Shown one piece after another: positions 11,785 to 23,759 of a stretch of DNA of 64,000 bases (position 1 is the stretch's first letter; every line of letters begins with the position of its first letter). The notes under the pieces are model-generated. The model did no database searches. It was not told the DNA's origin and saw nothing but the letters and a program-made list of their open reading frames with translations. The stretch comes from Sarcophilus harrisii (taxonomy: Eukaryota; Chordata; Mammalia; Dasyuromorphia; Dasyuridae). The position numbers and the translations under genes are program-made. The stretch lies in NCBI RefSeq assembly GCF_902635505.1, contig NC_045427.1, forward strand, positions 622,306,665 to 622,370,664, read 5' to 3'.

Positions 11785-11849
11785 GAAAATTGGATGCACA
11801 AGCATTCAAAGAATAAATCAGGTATTATACAAAATACCCTCCCATATTC

Positions 11850-12165
11850 CGACCCTCCTCTCTCCATTCCTCTCCCTCTCTCTCTCCTTCCTTCCCTTCC
11901 CTTCCCTCCCTCTTCCTCTTTTTCTCCTTCCCTTTCTCACACTTTTCCCCCCTCCCTTCCTCTCTCCCCCTTATTCTTCTTCGCTCCCTTCTTCCTTCCC
12001 TCTATTCCTCCCTCTCCCCTCTGTATCCCTCAGTCTCTTACTGCTTTGTCTCTTTTTTTCTGTCTCTGTATCTTTCTATTTGTCTCTCTGTGTTTTTTTC
12101 TGTCACTGTCTTCCTCCCTATCTCTATCCCCCTTTTCCACCTTTTCACCTGTTTCTCTCTCTCTC
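11850..12165. repeat. Long polypyrimidine tract
   Basis: Roughly 310 bases are almost purely C and T on the plus strand, made of variants of ctcc, ttcc and tctc, ending in (ct)n then at-rich sequence. Apparent proteins of 176 and 210 residues across it are Ser/Pro/Leu/Phe strings produced by the skewed composition, not genes. Such tracts can adopt triplex (H-DNA) structure. Confidence 0.9.
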
Positions 12166-13105
12166 ATATATAATACATATAATCACATGTTTCATACATA
12201 TATGTAATATATTTAGATACACATCTAAAATGTGAAAATATAGTGTGCATATACTAAATATAATGTAACTACAATAAAACATTTTTTATGAACAATCTTT
12301 CAAAAGACATCTTTCTTTAAGTTCAGCCACAAATGTGACTTTCATATCTTATATCTATGGTGTAAACACAAGGAATCTTATCAGAAGAGACCTAGTAGTA
12401 TGGAACAAAGGAAACTATTAATGAACAAATTGTTTGGGAGGTGCCTATCCAGGGGACAATTAGTTTGAAGGAGAATTACTAATTCACTGTGATAACTTGG
12501 ATAGGTTCAAATAGCCTTGGATTATCCTGATAAACAAGAGATCAAAGAATAGATTATAAGATTCTTTCTCTTGGAAGAACCACAGAAACTTTACTGTCCC
12601 TTGGCCAGCCATTTTTTCTTCAGAAAATAACATGTATTTTTTCCCCCTAGATATATGAAGGGAATTGGTATCAATTCTTATCAGGTACCATTAGATTATT
12701 ATGCTACCAGTGAAAAAGAACATTTTATATTTCAATTACATTTTTTTTCCTTTTTGAAATGTACCATAGAAATGGTACCATATCCTTGGTGAATACCAAA
12801 GATTTTTTTTGGACACATTGATATTTTTTTTGCTCAATTTTTTTCTTAAGATACATTCAAATTAACCTCTTGACTCTGCAAAGTAATACATATATTCCCC
12901 CAAACTATTAACCAGAATTCACTAATATAGTGGTAAGCAAGGTACACTTCACATTTTTGCTTTATAGTTTTATAATGTATAATTATATTACACGTAGGAA
13001 TAGTAAACAAATACATAATAAATAGAAAAATGCTTAAACATTCTTTGAGAGATGAATGACAAGGCAAAATTAAACGGTGTTTTCTACATTTCTTCAGAAT
13101 AGTCA
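12166..13105. other. No recognisable feature
   Basis: AT-rich sequence with several T tracts. I see no repeat family I can name and no credible frame. Confidence 0.4.
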
Positions 13106-13420
13106 GTCACGAGGATTTACTAAACAGCTACTATGTGCTAGGCACTATTCTGAAGGTTAGAATAGCAAAAAAGCCTCAGCTCACAAAGGTCCCATAATAT
13201 GGGAGGCAGCACAAGATAACTATGTATGAATAAGATATAAAAACAGTAGAACTGGAGGATAGTTTTAGAGTGAAGGCATTATGATTAAGCAGGACTGGAA
13301 AAGGCTTTTTGTTGAAGGTGAAATGTTAGAAAACATCTGAAATTCTAAGGCTGTGGGAAGCTAGGAGACAGCATGAGAAAGTGAGGGTTTCAAGCATGGG
13401 GCATTAAATGCAATGAAATC
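13106..13420 (-). repeat. L2 fragment (antisense)
   Basis: After 'tactaaacagctactatgtgc' and 'aggcactattctgaag' comes 'aagcctcagctcacaaagg', then the more internal L2 portion 'ggactggaaaaggcttt', 'gaaggtgaaatgttag' and 'catggggcattaaatgc'. A T tract follows at 13426-13438. Confidence 0.65.
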
Positions 13421-13654
13421 CATCTTTTTTTTTTTTTTCATATCCTCATTCCTACAGCAGAAGCTATATTCCCAATGAAATGAGAAATCTATTTTGAAAG
13501 AGAATTTCCCTAGAGAGTTTATTTTTGAAAGGAATTAATTTTAATGACAATTTATCGTATTAACAATTCATTTCATGTATTCATCATCAAAAAAATCTTT
13601 GTGTCATTATTTATGTAAAGTAAAATCTATTAGTAATTAGATCTTCCTAACAAT

Positions 13655-13835
13655 GGTGTATACTACTCTGGAGAGAGTTAGCTCCTCATCACTAGAGATC
13701 TTTAAATGGAAGGTGGATGATTAGAATCTTTCAGAGATGGTGCAGAGGATATTTCTAATTCAACTGTGATGGGACTGGAGGATCTCTGGTGATCTTTTCC
13801 CTAACTTTGGTAATTCTGTGATTCTATGACAATGA
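13655..13835 (+). repeat. L3/CR1-type LINE 3' end
   Basis: The order 'gagagttagctcctcatcac', 'agatctttaaatggaagg', 'gactggaggatctctggtg' and a terminal 'taattctgtgattctatga' is the L3/CR1 3' end, including its short terminal repeat of the attctrtga type. Confidence 0.7.
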
Positions 13836-13984
13836 CAAATGCTTACCTTTGCCTTTAAGGAATTTGGTGTTCTTCTATAGACACCTTCTCATTAATCTGT
13901 AAATCTTTTTGTAATCTGTAAGCCTATTGGCATTATTATTATAAGTTATTTCAGAAATAAGAGCAGAATATTTTGTGACTTACC

Positions 13985-14170
13985 AATAGATCTTCAGAGC
14001 TTGAAGGAACTTTAGACCAGTATAATGACTTTACAGATGACAAAAATGAGACTTAAGAAGAGATAATGTCTTGTGTAAGGTAACAAGCTAATTGTTCTGA
14101 GATTTAGCATTAAATCTGAGGTGTTCTTGATATCCAGGTTAGGTTTCTTCTTTTCACTGCACATTCCATT
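13985..14170 (-). repeat. Ancient MIR-like SINE (antisense)
   Basis: Contains 'gagcttgaaggaactttag', 'tttacagatgacaaaaatgag', 'gtgtaaggtaacaagctaat' and 'cttcttttcactgcac'. It is old and diverged, and the subfamily is unresolved. Confidence 0.5.
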
Positions 14171-14399
14171 TATAGATTATACTGAGCCCAGGAGCAAAGG
14201 CAGTCCAAGAAGAAAGAAGAAAATGGCCAAAAAATTTAATTTTTCAATTATTCATTGCCATTGAAGTCTGAAATAAAAACCCACTCTCTTGACTTTTTCT
14301 GATTAGATATATTATTTGCATTTAAATTAGATATATTAATTGCATTTTGTTTTCATTTCAATATGGTTCCTAAATCCATTAAAATGGTGTGGACCAATT

Positions 14400-15215
14400 T
14401 GGTCAAACCAGTAGAACAAAATGCTTTCTGATACACAAAAGTTGATTTATACAGTGACAGAAATTAAATTAAATGTGCTGGGATGGTAAAACCCTCACAT
14501 ATATTTCCAAAAGAATGAATCTAGACAAGTAAGTTCATATATACCTCTGAATAATTCTTCCCCATCTTTCTGAATTCTTGAGGATCTTTCTTAGTTAACT
14601 ATCAAAGTAGATATATCTCTAACTGAAAATCAATGTCAGGATATCTCTACTTTGAGTCTGGTCTATAAATAGGACATAAAGGAAGTTGTCAACTCATTTT
14701 TAAGCATTTAAGCATTTTTCTCCCTGAATCTATGATTCATCTGTGACAGATTTCTCCACCTTCAATGAAAACATTTGGGAAAACTGTCCAATATTCCTCA
14801 CTCTAAATGGGCCCTAAAGGAGTAATTAAAGGAAGCAGAATTTGTGCTGGGCCCAGTGCCATAAACTTTGCTCTCCTGAAGGTCTTACATGCCAAATATT
14901 CCTAAATGACCCTTGAGGGAGATGCACAATTGCAACCTCTCTGTGTGCTGATAGTTGCTTTTGGTGAAGTTGCCTGAAAAGCATTCCAATATTTCCTAGA
15001 CAACTTGTAATTACAAACATTTATTTTGTGCTTTCAAAGTTGGTCTTAAGTAAAATGAATATTTTTACTCTATTTTCCTATATAAAATCTAGACTCCAGT
15101 TAGCTCAACTTACTCATGGTCCCCCAAACAAACTGCAATAATTCACATCTCTTTGTCATTATGATTTGTTGTACATTGAGTCATTTGGATGGTAATTGTG
15201 ATGTTCCCCATATAC
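14400..15215. promoter_or_regulatory. Paralogous noncoding segment, candidate OR promoter region (copy 1)
   Basis: This segment aligns in the same orientation with 56340-57140. Matching landmarks include 'tgaataat..t', 'catttggga / catttaggga' followed by 'aaactgtccaat', and 'ccctaaaggagtaattaaa' (14812-14830) against 'ccccaaaggagtaattaaa' (56729-56747). Further matches are 'cataaactttgctct / cataagctttgttca' and 'catggtcccccaaac / catgatgccccaaac'. The core lies about 6.4 kb upstream of the 7458-8390 receptor, and the other core about 6.2 kb upstream of its paralogue. OR promoters typically sit kilobases upstream and combine homeodomain (TAATTA-like) with EBF-like sites; TAATTA is present in both. 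The regulatory role is inference; an old repeat is the alternative. Confidence 0.4.
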
Positions 15216-15736
15216 AAACTGAAATTCAAAGGCATGCTCACAATTTTACTTCCTTCTGGAACCCTCCCCTGACTATAATAAACCAGAAGCTTATGGACAA
15301 TGAATAGGGTACAGAATGAATGACCAGAACATTGTAGATTGGATTGTGTTTAGACAATTATATAGCATTTTCAATGACTCTAATATCTCCCTGGGGGAAA
15401 AAAAAACAACCTAGCATCAATATTCATTCTATGATGCTATGAATTTAAAAGTTAAAATATATGCTACATTTTCTGAGGAAATCAAAATGTAGAAAAACAT
15501 GATTGGATAAAGGGCATGCATACAAAAGGTGGAGGGAAACTATGATAAGCCACCAAAGAAAGTGATATACTAGGCTTTGAGGGCAAAGTGTAGAGGGCTG
15601 AAACTTCAAAAAGGTATACCTGAATGAGACAACCAAGCCCTTAAGGCTAATTACCTAATTATATAAGACAATGACTCTTTTAGCATATGTTTGGGTAAAT
15701 GGCTCTTCTCACCATTGGTGCTTATAGAATGTTTGG
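15216..15736. other. Mostly unidentified; holds a faint CYP2 exon-9-like stretch
   Basis: Nothing clear, except that about 15560-15660 weakly resembles the CYP2 exon 9 at 58267-58454 in plus-strand wording ('ctttgagggcaaagtgt' against 'tcttgagggtaaagtgt', then 'accaagccctt' against 'gccaggccttc'). This is close to the position expected if the 14.4/56.4-kb duplication also included the exon relic at 57541-57680. The match is too weak to call a gene fragment with confidence. Confidence 0.25.
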
Positions 15737-16075
15737 TGTTAAGATAATAATAGGCAAGGATTGGAGGGCAGAGGCAGAGAGGGGAGGGTCTCTTGGCAGC
15801 AGGAGGAGGAGGAGAAAGATAGAGATTCTGGACTCCAGAATAGAGGAGAGATCTTTGGCAAAACTCCTGGCAGCTTGCCTATGCCTTTTCACTTCTCCCC
15901 CTAAAGAACAAGGACTTTGATTTATCCTGACTCTGGCTGACCATCATGCCCTCCAAAGAGCTAGCTTGGACTTTACAGCAAGGCATACAAACAATCATTT
16001 GTTGAAATATCACATATAAATATTGTTGTGTTGAATTCTCCTCGACATTTTCATTGTACATGGGCAAGTTTGAAG
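15737..16075 (+). mobile_element. Possible solo LTR fragment
   Basis: Composition and layout resemble a marsupial LTR: a purine-rich 'gagggcagaggcagagagg' stretch, 'ggaggaggaggagaaaga', then a pyrimidine-rich segment and 'gactctggctgacc'. I could not find convincing termini or a target-site duplication, so this is tentative. If it is an LTR it is an old fossil with no internal region. Confidence 0.3.
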
Positions 16076-16780
16076 GACATGGAGAGAAATTCTGTGCTCT
16101 GTGAGATTAGGTATGGTCATGATGTGATCTGAATCACTGGAAGGAGCACTTATACTAATGAGTTGACATTCCCCAGAATATTAAAAATCCAAATTATTGC
16201 AATCTTTCATTTATCCAGATGTCTTTTTTTCTTCATCATACAATGTTGCTTTTATTGTGTACAATTTTTCTTTTTGGTTCTACTCACTTAACCTTTTTTT
16301 TTTTTTTAGTAATTATAACTTTTTATTGACAGAACCCATGCCTGAGTATTTTTTTTACAACATTATCCCTTGTACTCACTTCTGTTCTGACTTTTCCCCT
16401 CTCTCCCTCCACCCCCTCCCCCAGATGGAAAACAGCTCTATACATGTTAAATATGTCACAGTATATCCTAGATACAATATATGTGTGCAGAACCCAATAG
16501 TTCTCTTGTTGCACAGGAAGAATTGGATTCAGAAGGTAAAAATAACCCAGGAAGAAAAACAAAAATGCAAACAGTTTACATTCATTTCCCAGTGTTCTTT
16601 CTTTGGGTGTAGCTGCTCCCACAATTACCCACAATTTACCCAGCTATTCTCCAATTGATGGGCATCCATTCATTTTCCAGGTTCCAGGCACTACAAACAG
16701 GGCTGCCACAAACATTTTGGCACATTCAGGTCCCTTTCCCTTCTTTAGTATCTCTTTGGAATATAAACCCAGTAGTAGCA

Positions 16781-17871
16781 CTACTGCACTTTGCTACACA
16801 GTTTGATGCACAGTTTGCTAACTTTTGGGGCATAATTCCAGATTGCTTTCCAGAATGGTTGGATTTGTTCACAATTCCACCAACAATGCATCAGTGTCCA
16901 ATTTTTCCCACATCCCCTCCAACATTCATCATTATTTTTTCCTGTCATCTTAGCCATTCTGACAGGTGTGTAGTGGTATCTCAGCGTTGTCTTAATTTGC
17001 ATTTCTCTGATCAATAGTGATTTGAAACACTTTAATATGAGTGGAAATAGTTTCAATTTCATCATCTGAAAATTGTTCGTATTCTTTGACCATATATCAA
17101 TTGGATAATGGGTTGATTTCTTTTAAATTAGAATCAATTCTCTATATATTTTGGAAATGAGGCTTTTATCAGAACTTTTAACTATGAAAATGTTTTCCCA
17201 TTTTGTTGCTTCCCTTCTATCTTGTTTGCATTAGTTTTGTTTATACAAAGGCTTTTTAATTTGATATAATCAAAATTTTATATTTTGTGATCAATAATGA
17301 TCTCTAGTTCATTTTTGGTCACAAATTCCTTCCTCCTCCACAAGTCTGAGAGATAAACTATCCTATGTTCCTCTAATTTATTTATAATCTCATTCTTTAT
17401 GCCTAAATCATGGACCCATTTTGATCTTATCTTGGTATATGGTGATAAGTGTGGGTCCATGCCTAATTTCTGCCATACTAATTTCCAGTTATCCCAGCAG
17501 TTTGTGTTAAATAATGAATTCTTATCCCAAAAGTTGGGACTTTGGGGTTTGTCAAAAACTAAATTTCTATAATTATTGACTATTTTGTCTTGTGAACCTA
17601 ACCTATTCCACGGAACAACTAATCTATTTCTTAGCCAATACCAAATGGTTTTGGTGACTACTGCTTTATAATATAGTTTTAGATCAGGTACAGCTAGGCC
17701 ACCTTCGTTTGATTTGTTTTTCATTAATTCCCTTGAGATTCTTAACATTTTGTTCTTCATATGAATTTTGTTGTTATTTTTTTCTATATCATTAAAATAT
17801 TTTCCTGGGAGTCTGGTTGGTATAGCACTAAATAAATAGATTAGGGAATTTGTCATCTTTATTATATTCAC
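16781..17871 (-). pseudogene. L1 no. 1 ORF2 C-terminal domain, fragments
   Basis: Two open stretches (17278-17871 and 16781-17065) encode the C-terminal part of L1 ORF2. The first includes 'SNEGGLAVPDLKLYYKAVV' and '[11 protein letters not shown]'. The second includes 'LLIREMQIKTTLRYHYTPVR' and a cysteine-rich 'CWRGCGKNWTLMHCWWN' that resembles the Cys-rich C-terminal motif of L1 ORF2. They are in different frames with interruptions between. Confidence 0.85.
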
Positions 17872-17969
17872 TCAACCTATCCAAGAGCACTTAATATTTT
17901 TTCCAATTATTTCAATCTGACTTTGTGTGGTTTTGTAATTTTGCTCACATAATTCCTGACTTTCCTTTG

Positions 17970-18526
17970 TGTGGTATTCTCTTCTTTTCTAAAATATGAT
18001 CATTCTTTGGGAGCAGATTTCTTGGGGGGTTTCTGGAGGCAACCTTAGGTTCAGTTCAAAGTAATAATCACCTCAAATGCAGCCAACTGTTAAAAGTCCA
18101 GTTCTTTATCATCTCTTCCAAAACAGTCCAGTTAGCTTTCCTTAGTTCCAAGAACTCTTGTTGCTAGTCCTTTGCCTCTGCCAGCTTCAGCCTCCAGCTC
18201 TCTCTGAATCCTGGCTCTGAATCTCTCAACTGAATTCTGGCTCTCTCAATCTCCTCAAGTGACTCTTGCTTTCTCTATCTCCCAAAGTCTCTAGTGCTTG
18301 TATGCACTTTTCGAGGTGTGAACTCAAAGGTTGACTCCTCCTCCAAGAGAGAGGGATTGTGGGTTCCTGACTTGTGAATCTCATACTGAATCCTGACTTG
18401 GGAATCTCAAACGCTAATTTGTGAACTAATGTGTGAATTCTTAAGGTATGAACTCTAAACTAGAGAGCTGCTAAGCACAATGCTAAAATTAGACAACTGA
18501 CTTATCACATTGTAAGAATCCTAACA
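17970..18526 (-). mobile_element. Solo LTR (family A) inside L1 no. 1
   Basis: This 557-bp LTR is flanked by a perfect 6-bp target-site duplication, cctttg, at 17964-17969 and 18527-18532. Read on the minus strand it begins TGTTAGGATTCTTACAA and ends ATACCACA, with an ATAAAG-type polyadenylation signal. Removing it and one duplicate restores the uninterrupted L1 sequence. The 6-bp duplication fits a class II (ERV2/K-like) retrovirus. No internal region remains, so it is a solo LTR formed by recombination and inserted after the host L1. A related LTR in opposite orientation is at 28248-28911. Confidence 0.85.
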
Positions 18527-18725
18527 CCTTTGGTAAATAGATTCCCAAATATTTGATGCTATCGATGGTTATTTTGAATGGAATTTCTCTTTGTATCTCT
18601 TGCTGTTGGATTTTGTTGGTGACATATAAAAATGCTGAGGATTTATGTGGATTTATTTTGTATCCTGCAATTTTGCTAAAATTGTGAATTATTTCTAATA
18701 GCTTTTTAGTAGAATTTCTGGGGTT

Positions 18726-19313
18726 CTATAAGTATACCATCATATCATCTGCAAAGAGTGATAGTTTGGTTTCCTCATTGCCTACTCTAATTCCTTTAAT
18801 CTCTTTCTCAACTCTTATTGCCAAGGTTAGTGTTTCTAATACAATATTGAATAATAATGGTGCTAGTGGGCAACCTTGTTTCACTCCTGATCTTACTGGG
18901 AAAGGTTCCAGTTTTTCCCCATTGCATATGATGCTTAATGATGGTTTTAAATAGATGTTACTGACTATTTTAAAGAAAAGTTCATTGATTCCTATCCTCT
19001 CAAGTGTTTTTATTAGGAATGGATGTTGGATTTCATCAAATGCTTTTTCTGCATCTATTGAGATGAGCATATGGTTTTTGTTAGTTTGGTTATTGATATA
19101 GTCAATTATGCTAATAGTTTTCCTAATATTGAACCAGCCCTGCATTCCTGGTATAAATCCTACTTGGTTATAGTGTATTATCCTGGGGATGATTTTCTGT
19201 AATCTTTTTGATAATATTTTGTTAAAGATTTTAGCATCAATATTCATTAGGGAGATTGGTCTATAATTTTCTTTCTCTGTTTTCAGCCTACCTGGTTTAG
19301 GTTTCAGTACCAC
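18726..19313 (-). pseudogene. L1 no. 1 reverse-transcriptase fragment
   Basis: A 195-residue open stretch holds the central part of the L1 reverse transcriptase: '[17 protein letters not shown]', '[14 protein letters not shown]', '[16 protein letters not shown]', '[18 protein letters not shown]' and the catalytic '[12 protein letters not shown]' (FADD in place of YxDD, as usual in L1). The catalytic core is intact here, but the surrounding ORF2 is interrupted. Confidence 0.9.
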
Positions 19314-19984
19314 GTCTGTGTCATAAAAGGAATTTGGTAGGAGTCCTTCATTCCCTATTTTTTCAAATAGTTTTTATAACATTGGAGTTAACTGTTCTTT
19401 AAATGTTTGATAGAATTCACATGTAAATCCATCAGGTCCTGGGGATTTTTTCTTAGGGAGTTGATTAATAGCTTGTTCTATATCTTTTTCTAAAATGGGA
19501 CTGTTTCAGATATTTACTTCTTCCTCTGTTAATCTGGGCAAGCTATCTTTTTGAAGGTATTCTTCCATGTCATTTAAGTTGTCAAATTTATTGGTTGGGC
19601 AAAGTAACTCTTAATTATTGTTCTAATTTCCTCTTCATTAGTGGTGTTCTTCCTTTTCATTTTTAAGATTAATAATTTGATTTTCCTCTTTCCTTTTTTA
19701 ATCAGATTTACTAAAGGTTTGTCTATTTTCTTGGTTTTTTCATAGAACCAATTCTTAGTTTTATTAATTAATTCAATAGTTTTTATTTTTTTTACTTTCA
19801 ATTTTATTGATCTCTCCTTTTATTTTTAGAATTTCAAGTTTAGTGTTTGGCTGGGGGTTTTAATTTGTTCTTTTTATAGCATTTTTAATTGCAAGCCCAA
19901 TTCATTGACCTTCTCTTTCTCTATTTTATGCAAGTAGGCCTCTAGAGATATGAAATTTCCCCTTATTACCACTTTGGCTGCATC

Positions 19985-20835
19985 CTATACATTTTGGTAT
20001 GATGTCTCATTATTGTCATTTTCTTGATTGAAGTTATTAATTATGTCTATGATTTGCTGTTTCACCCAATCATTCTTTAGTATGAGATTTTTCTCATACT
20101 TTAGTTTCCAATTTTTTTTGGGTCTATTTTCCCCTGGGCTTTTATTGAATGTAATTTTCATTGCATCACGGTCTGAAAAGGATGCCTTTACTATTTCTGC
20201 CTTACTGCATTTGAGTTTGAGGTTTTTATGTCCTAATATGTGGTCTATTTTTGTATAGGTTCCATGAACTGCTGAGAAGAAAGTGTACTCCTTTCTGTCT
20301 CCATTAAGTTTTATCCAAAGATCTATCATATGTAACTTTTCTAGTAGTCTATTTACCTCTTTGACTTCTATCTTGTTTATTTTGTGGTTTGATTTATCTA
20401 ATTCTGAAAGTGCAAGGTTGAGATCTCCCACTATTATAGTTTTGCTGTCTATTTCTTCTTGCAGCTCTCTTAATTTCTGTTTTAAAAATTTAGATGCTAC
20501 ACCACTTGGTGCATATATGTTTAATATTGATATTGCTTTATTATCTATGCTACCCTTTAGCAAGATATAGTGCCCTTTCTTATCTCTTTTAATTAGATCA
20601 AGTTTTGCTTTGGTTGATCTGAAATGAGGATGGCTACCCCTTCTTTTTTGACTTCACCTGAAGCATAGTAGGTTCTGCTCCAACCTTTTATTTTTACTCT
20701 GTATGTATCTGCTTGCTTCAAGTGTGTTTCTTTTAAACAACATATTGTAGGATTCTGGCTTTTAATCCAGTCTGCTAATGACTTCCTCTTTATAGGGGAG
20801 TTTACCACATTCACATTTATGGTTAAAATTACCAA
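19985..20835 (-). pseudogene. L1 no. 1 endonuclease domain, two open pieces
   Basis: The APE-type endonuclease that nicks target DNA is split between 20593-20835 ('LTINVNVVNSPIKRKSLADW', 'CCLKETHLKQADTYRVK') and 19985-20563 ('IVGDLNLALSELDKSNHK', 'YTFFSAVHGTYTKIDHILG'). The catalytic glutamate (KETH) and Asp-x-Asn (GDLN) are visible. The first-shell 'NVN' is followed by V where other copies have G. Confidence 0.85.
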
Positions 20836-21741
20836 TTCATGTATTACTTGCCATCTTGTTAACTCCTGCTTATGCTTTTCTCCTTTCCTTCCCCCTTACC
20901 TCCCTTCCAGTATTATACTTGTGAGCACCACTTGCCTCTCACAACTTTTTAGTACCTCTCCCCCCACCTTAAAATTCCTCCCCCTTTCTTACCTCCTTTC
21001 CTCACAATTTCTCTATTCCCTTCTGCTTAGCTTACTCCTTCCCTTTTCACTTTTCCCTTCCCACTTTTCAATGATGTGGGGGAAGTTTCACCATAAATCA
21101 AATATGTCTAATATTTTTCTTTTTAAGCCAATTCTGATGACAGCAGGATACACACTATGTTCATCTCCCTCCATTATTTCTCTCATTATTTCTCTCTCTT
21201 GTTAGTTATAGTACCCCCACTTTATCCTTTTCCTGGTACAATTTCCTGTCCACCTTTAGTTTCTAGAACAAAGTATACATGTGTTCTTTATGTATCTTTA
21301 TAGCAGAAATATAGTTCCCAAGATTTTTTTTTAACTTTTTAGATTTCTCTTGAGTTCTATATTTGGAGATCAAACTTTTCATTTAGTTCCATTTTTTAAA
21401 ATCAAAAATAGATGAAATCCACTTATTTCATTGAATGTCCATCTTCCTTCCTGGAAAAAAAGATGTTCATTTTGGCTGGGTAGGTTATTTTTGGCTTCAT
21501 ACCAAGTTCCTTAGCCTTTTGGAATGTTATATTCCAGGGCCTTAGATCCTTTAATGTGAACGCTGCTAGATCCTGAGTAATCCTTATTGTGGCTCTTCTT
21601 TATTTGCATTGATTTTTTCTAACAGCTTGCAGTATTTTTTCCTTCAACTGATAGTCCTGGGATTTGGCCACTATATTTCATTGAGTTTTGATTTTAGGGT
21701 CTCTTTCAAAAGGTGATTGATGAATTCTTTCAATGTCTATT

Positions 21742-22026
21742 TTACCCTCTGTTTCTATAATCTCTGGGCAGTTCTTTTTGATAATTTCCTGGAAAATAGT
21801 GTCCAGGCTCTTTTTTTTCATCATATTTTTCCAGAAGTCCAATAATTCTCAGATTATCTCTCCTAGATCTATTTTCCAGGTCTGTTGTTTTACCAAGAAG
21901 GTATTTGACATTTTTTTGCATTGTTCCATTTTTTTGGTTTTGTTTAACTGATTCTTGGTGTCTCCTTGAGTCATTCATTTCCATTTGTTCAATTCTGATT
22001 TTTAGTGAGTTATTTAATGAGTTCAT
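21742..22026 (-). pseudogene. L1 no. 1 ORF1 fragment
   Basis: A 94-residue stretch resembling the L1 ORF1 RNA-binding protein. It has a Lys/Glu/Asn-rich region that could be coiled coil, followed by 'DLENRSRRDNLRIIGLLEK', the signature that precedes the RRM in L1 ORF1. The rest of ORF1 is out of frame. Confidence 0.85.
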
Positions 22027-23062
22027 TTACTTTTTTAATATCTTTTTCTAATTGTCCAATTGAGTTTTTAAGTGAATTGTTTTATTCTATGGATTTTTTC
22101 CATTTCACCAATTTTATTTTTTATAGAGCTATTTTCTTTTTTCCAACCCACTAATTTTGTTTTTCAAGGATTTGATTTCTTTATCTACTCTATCTTTAAA
22201 TGAATGGGATGACTAATTCAGACTCTCTTGCCAACCTTCCCTTTCCTTTTCCCATTTTTCTTTTAGCTTTCTTGTGAGAGCCTTTTTAATTTCTTCTATG
22301 AAAGTCGTGTGTTGAGGACCAGATCATTTGCACCTTTGGGGATTCATCTGGAAACAGTCTGTTTTTAGTCTCCTCAGAGTTTAAAATCTGCTCTCTATCC
22401 ATATAAAAGCTATCAATAGTTAGAGTCCATTTAAATTTTTTTCTCATTTTGTCAAAGAAGAATCAAAGAAAACAAAGTAACAAGAAGAATAAATGCAGTC
22501 TGCTTTTTTGGGGTGGGGGGTGGGATGGGGCTGGATGGTATTACCAAGCTTCTGCTACAGACTGCAGGGGGCAGCAGCGAGGCTGTGTCTGCCCTCTGAG
22601 ACTCTGAGAGTGTGCTGAGACACTCTGGGTGGTTGTGTCCAGGTCCCGAGAGACCCTAGCTTTTCAGGGTTATATCTTTACCTCCTGTGTTTTTAGCTTC
22701 TCTGCTTGCCTATTGACTTGCTGCCAGGGTAAAGTAGCAGACACTGTAGTAAAGCTCTTCCTCCAGAAATAGCTGAGATCATACTCCACCCCACTCTGGT
22801 CTGCTCAGCTGTGAGCTGCTTGCCTTACTCTGTCTGCTGGGCTTCTGCTGCCTATTTTCAGTTTGTGTTGATCTATTCTTCCCCACTCATGAGCAAAAAC
22901 AGACCTTTTCTGGCGAATTTCGAGGATATCTTCTCTTGGTAATTATTTGTGGTTTTTCTCAGTCAAGTACTAGTTCTGAGACTTGTCATGAGATAAATTA
23001 TTCTGAGAATAAAGGCGGAGCTTAAGTAGATGTGTGTGTCCTCTCCACCATCTTGGCCAGAA

Positions 23063-23759
23063 GTTGCTTATCAGATACTTAAACAAAACTGTCAAACATG
23101 TCACTTATCTGCTCTTCTGCAGGCAAACATCCTCAGTTTTTTCTTTCCATCTTTATATGGAATAGCATACAGATCCTGATAATCCTAGTTGCTTTCTCTC
23201 TTAGCTTCTCAATGTCCTTCTTCCTCTTTCCTCCCTTTCTCTCTCTCTCCCCCTTTCATCTCTTTCCCACTCTCTCTTCCGCCTCTACTCTCCCTTTCCT
23301 TCTCTTTTCCTTCACACCCTCTTCCCCCTCTCTTTCTTTCTCCCTTGCTCCTTCCCTCTTCTCTCTCTGTCTATTTCTGTCTCTTTCTATCTTTATTTCT
23401 GACTGTCTCTCTGACTCAAATTGTTAATTGAAATGGCAAGATTTTGTTATACTTTGTTTAACATTGTATTGACTTGCAATATTGAGATGGCAGAATAAAG
23501 GCAGGGACTTACCTAAGTTCTCTCAAATTACTCTCTAATCAACTTTAAAATAATACCTCAAAATGAATTCTGGAGTGGCAGAATTATAGATCAGGGGCTT
23601 ATAATGAAAGCCTGAACATAGGTGTTTCTTTAATGTTGAAAAAGTATCATAATTAATGTGAATTATTGTAGAGGAAAAATTTGGAAACTATTTAAAATTT
23701 TATCTGAATTTTAATACCAAGAAGAGGTAGATACATTAATTTGGTTGTAAATACCAGTT
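23063..23759. repeat. Spacer with polypyrimidine tract (23212-23425)
   Basis: About 215 bases of almost pure C/T lie between the 5' end of L1 no. 1 and the target site of L1 no. 2. Apparent 80-109-residue proteins across it are compositional artefacts. The remaining sequence to 23759 has no feature I can name. Confidence 0.75.

Larger units (their letters stand above)
16294..23062 (-). mobile_element. L1 LINE no. 1, near full length, broken, split by a solo LTR
   Basis: The element runs on the minus strand from a 'ccaccatcttggcc' 5' end (about 23062) to a poly(A) tail (T tract at 16294-16307). Without the inserted LTR it is about 6.2 kb. Parts in order are the 5' UTR (about 22300-23062, GC-richer), ORF1 remnant (21742-22026), ORF2 endonuclease (about 20835-19985), reverse transcriptase (19313-18726), C-terminal domain (17871-16781) and 3' UTR. 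Multiple frameshifts and stops break ORF2. No clear target-site duplication was seen. It is a plain retrotransposon fossil and cannot encode working proteins as it stands. Confidence 0.9.

Noticed and set aside
11603-12235. Open frames of 210 and 176 residues on the plus strand
   Set aside because: They run through a (TA)n repeat and a polypyrimidine tract. The products are Ser/Pro/Leu/Phe and Tyr/Ile strings caused by composition.
16197-17017. Plus-strand frames of 153, 120 and 67 residues
   Set aside because: These are antisense readings of the L1 no. 1 3' UTR and ORF2 end.
23098-23431. Open frames of 109 and 80 residues on the plus strand
   Set aside because: They also lie across a C/T-only tract and have no protein features.
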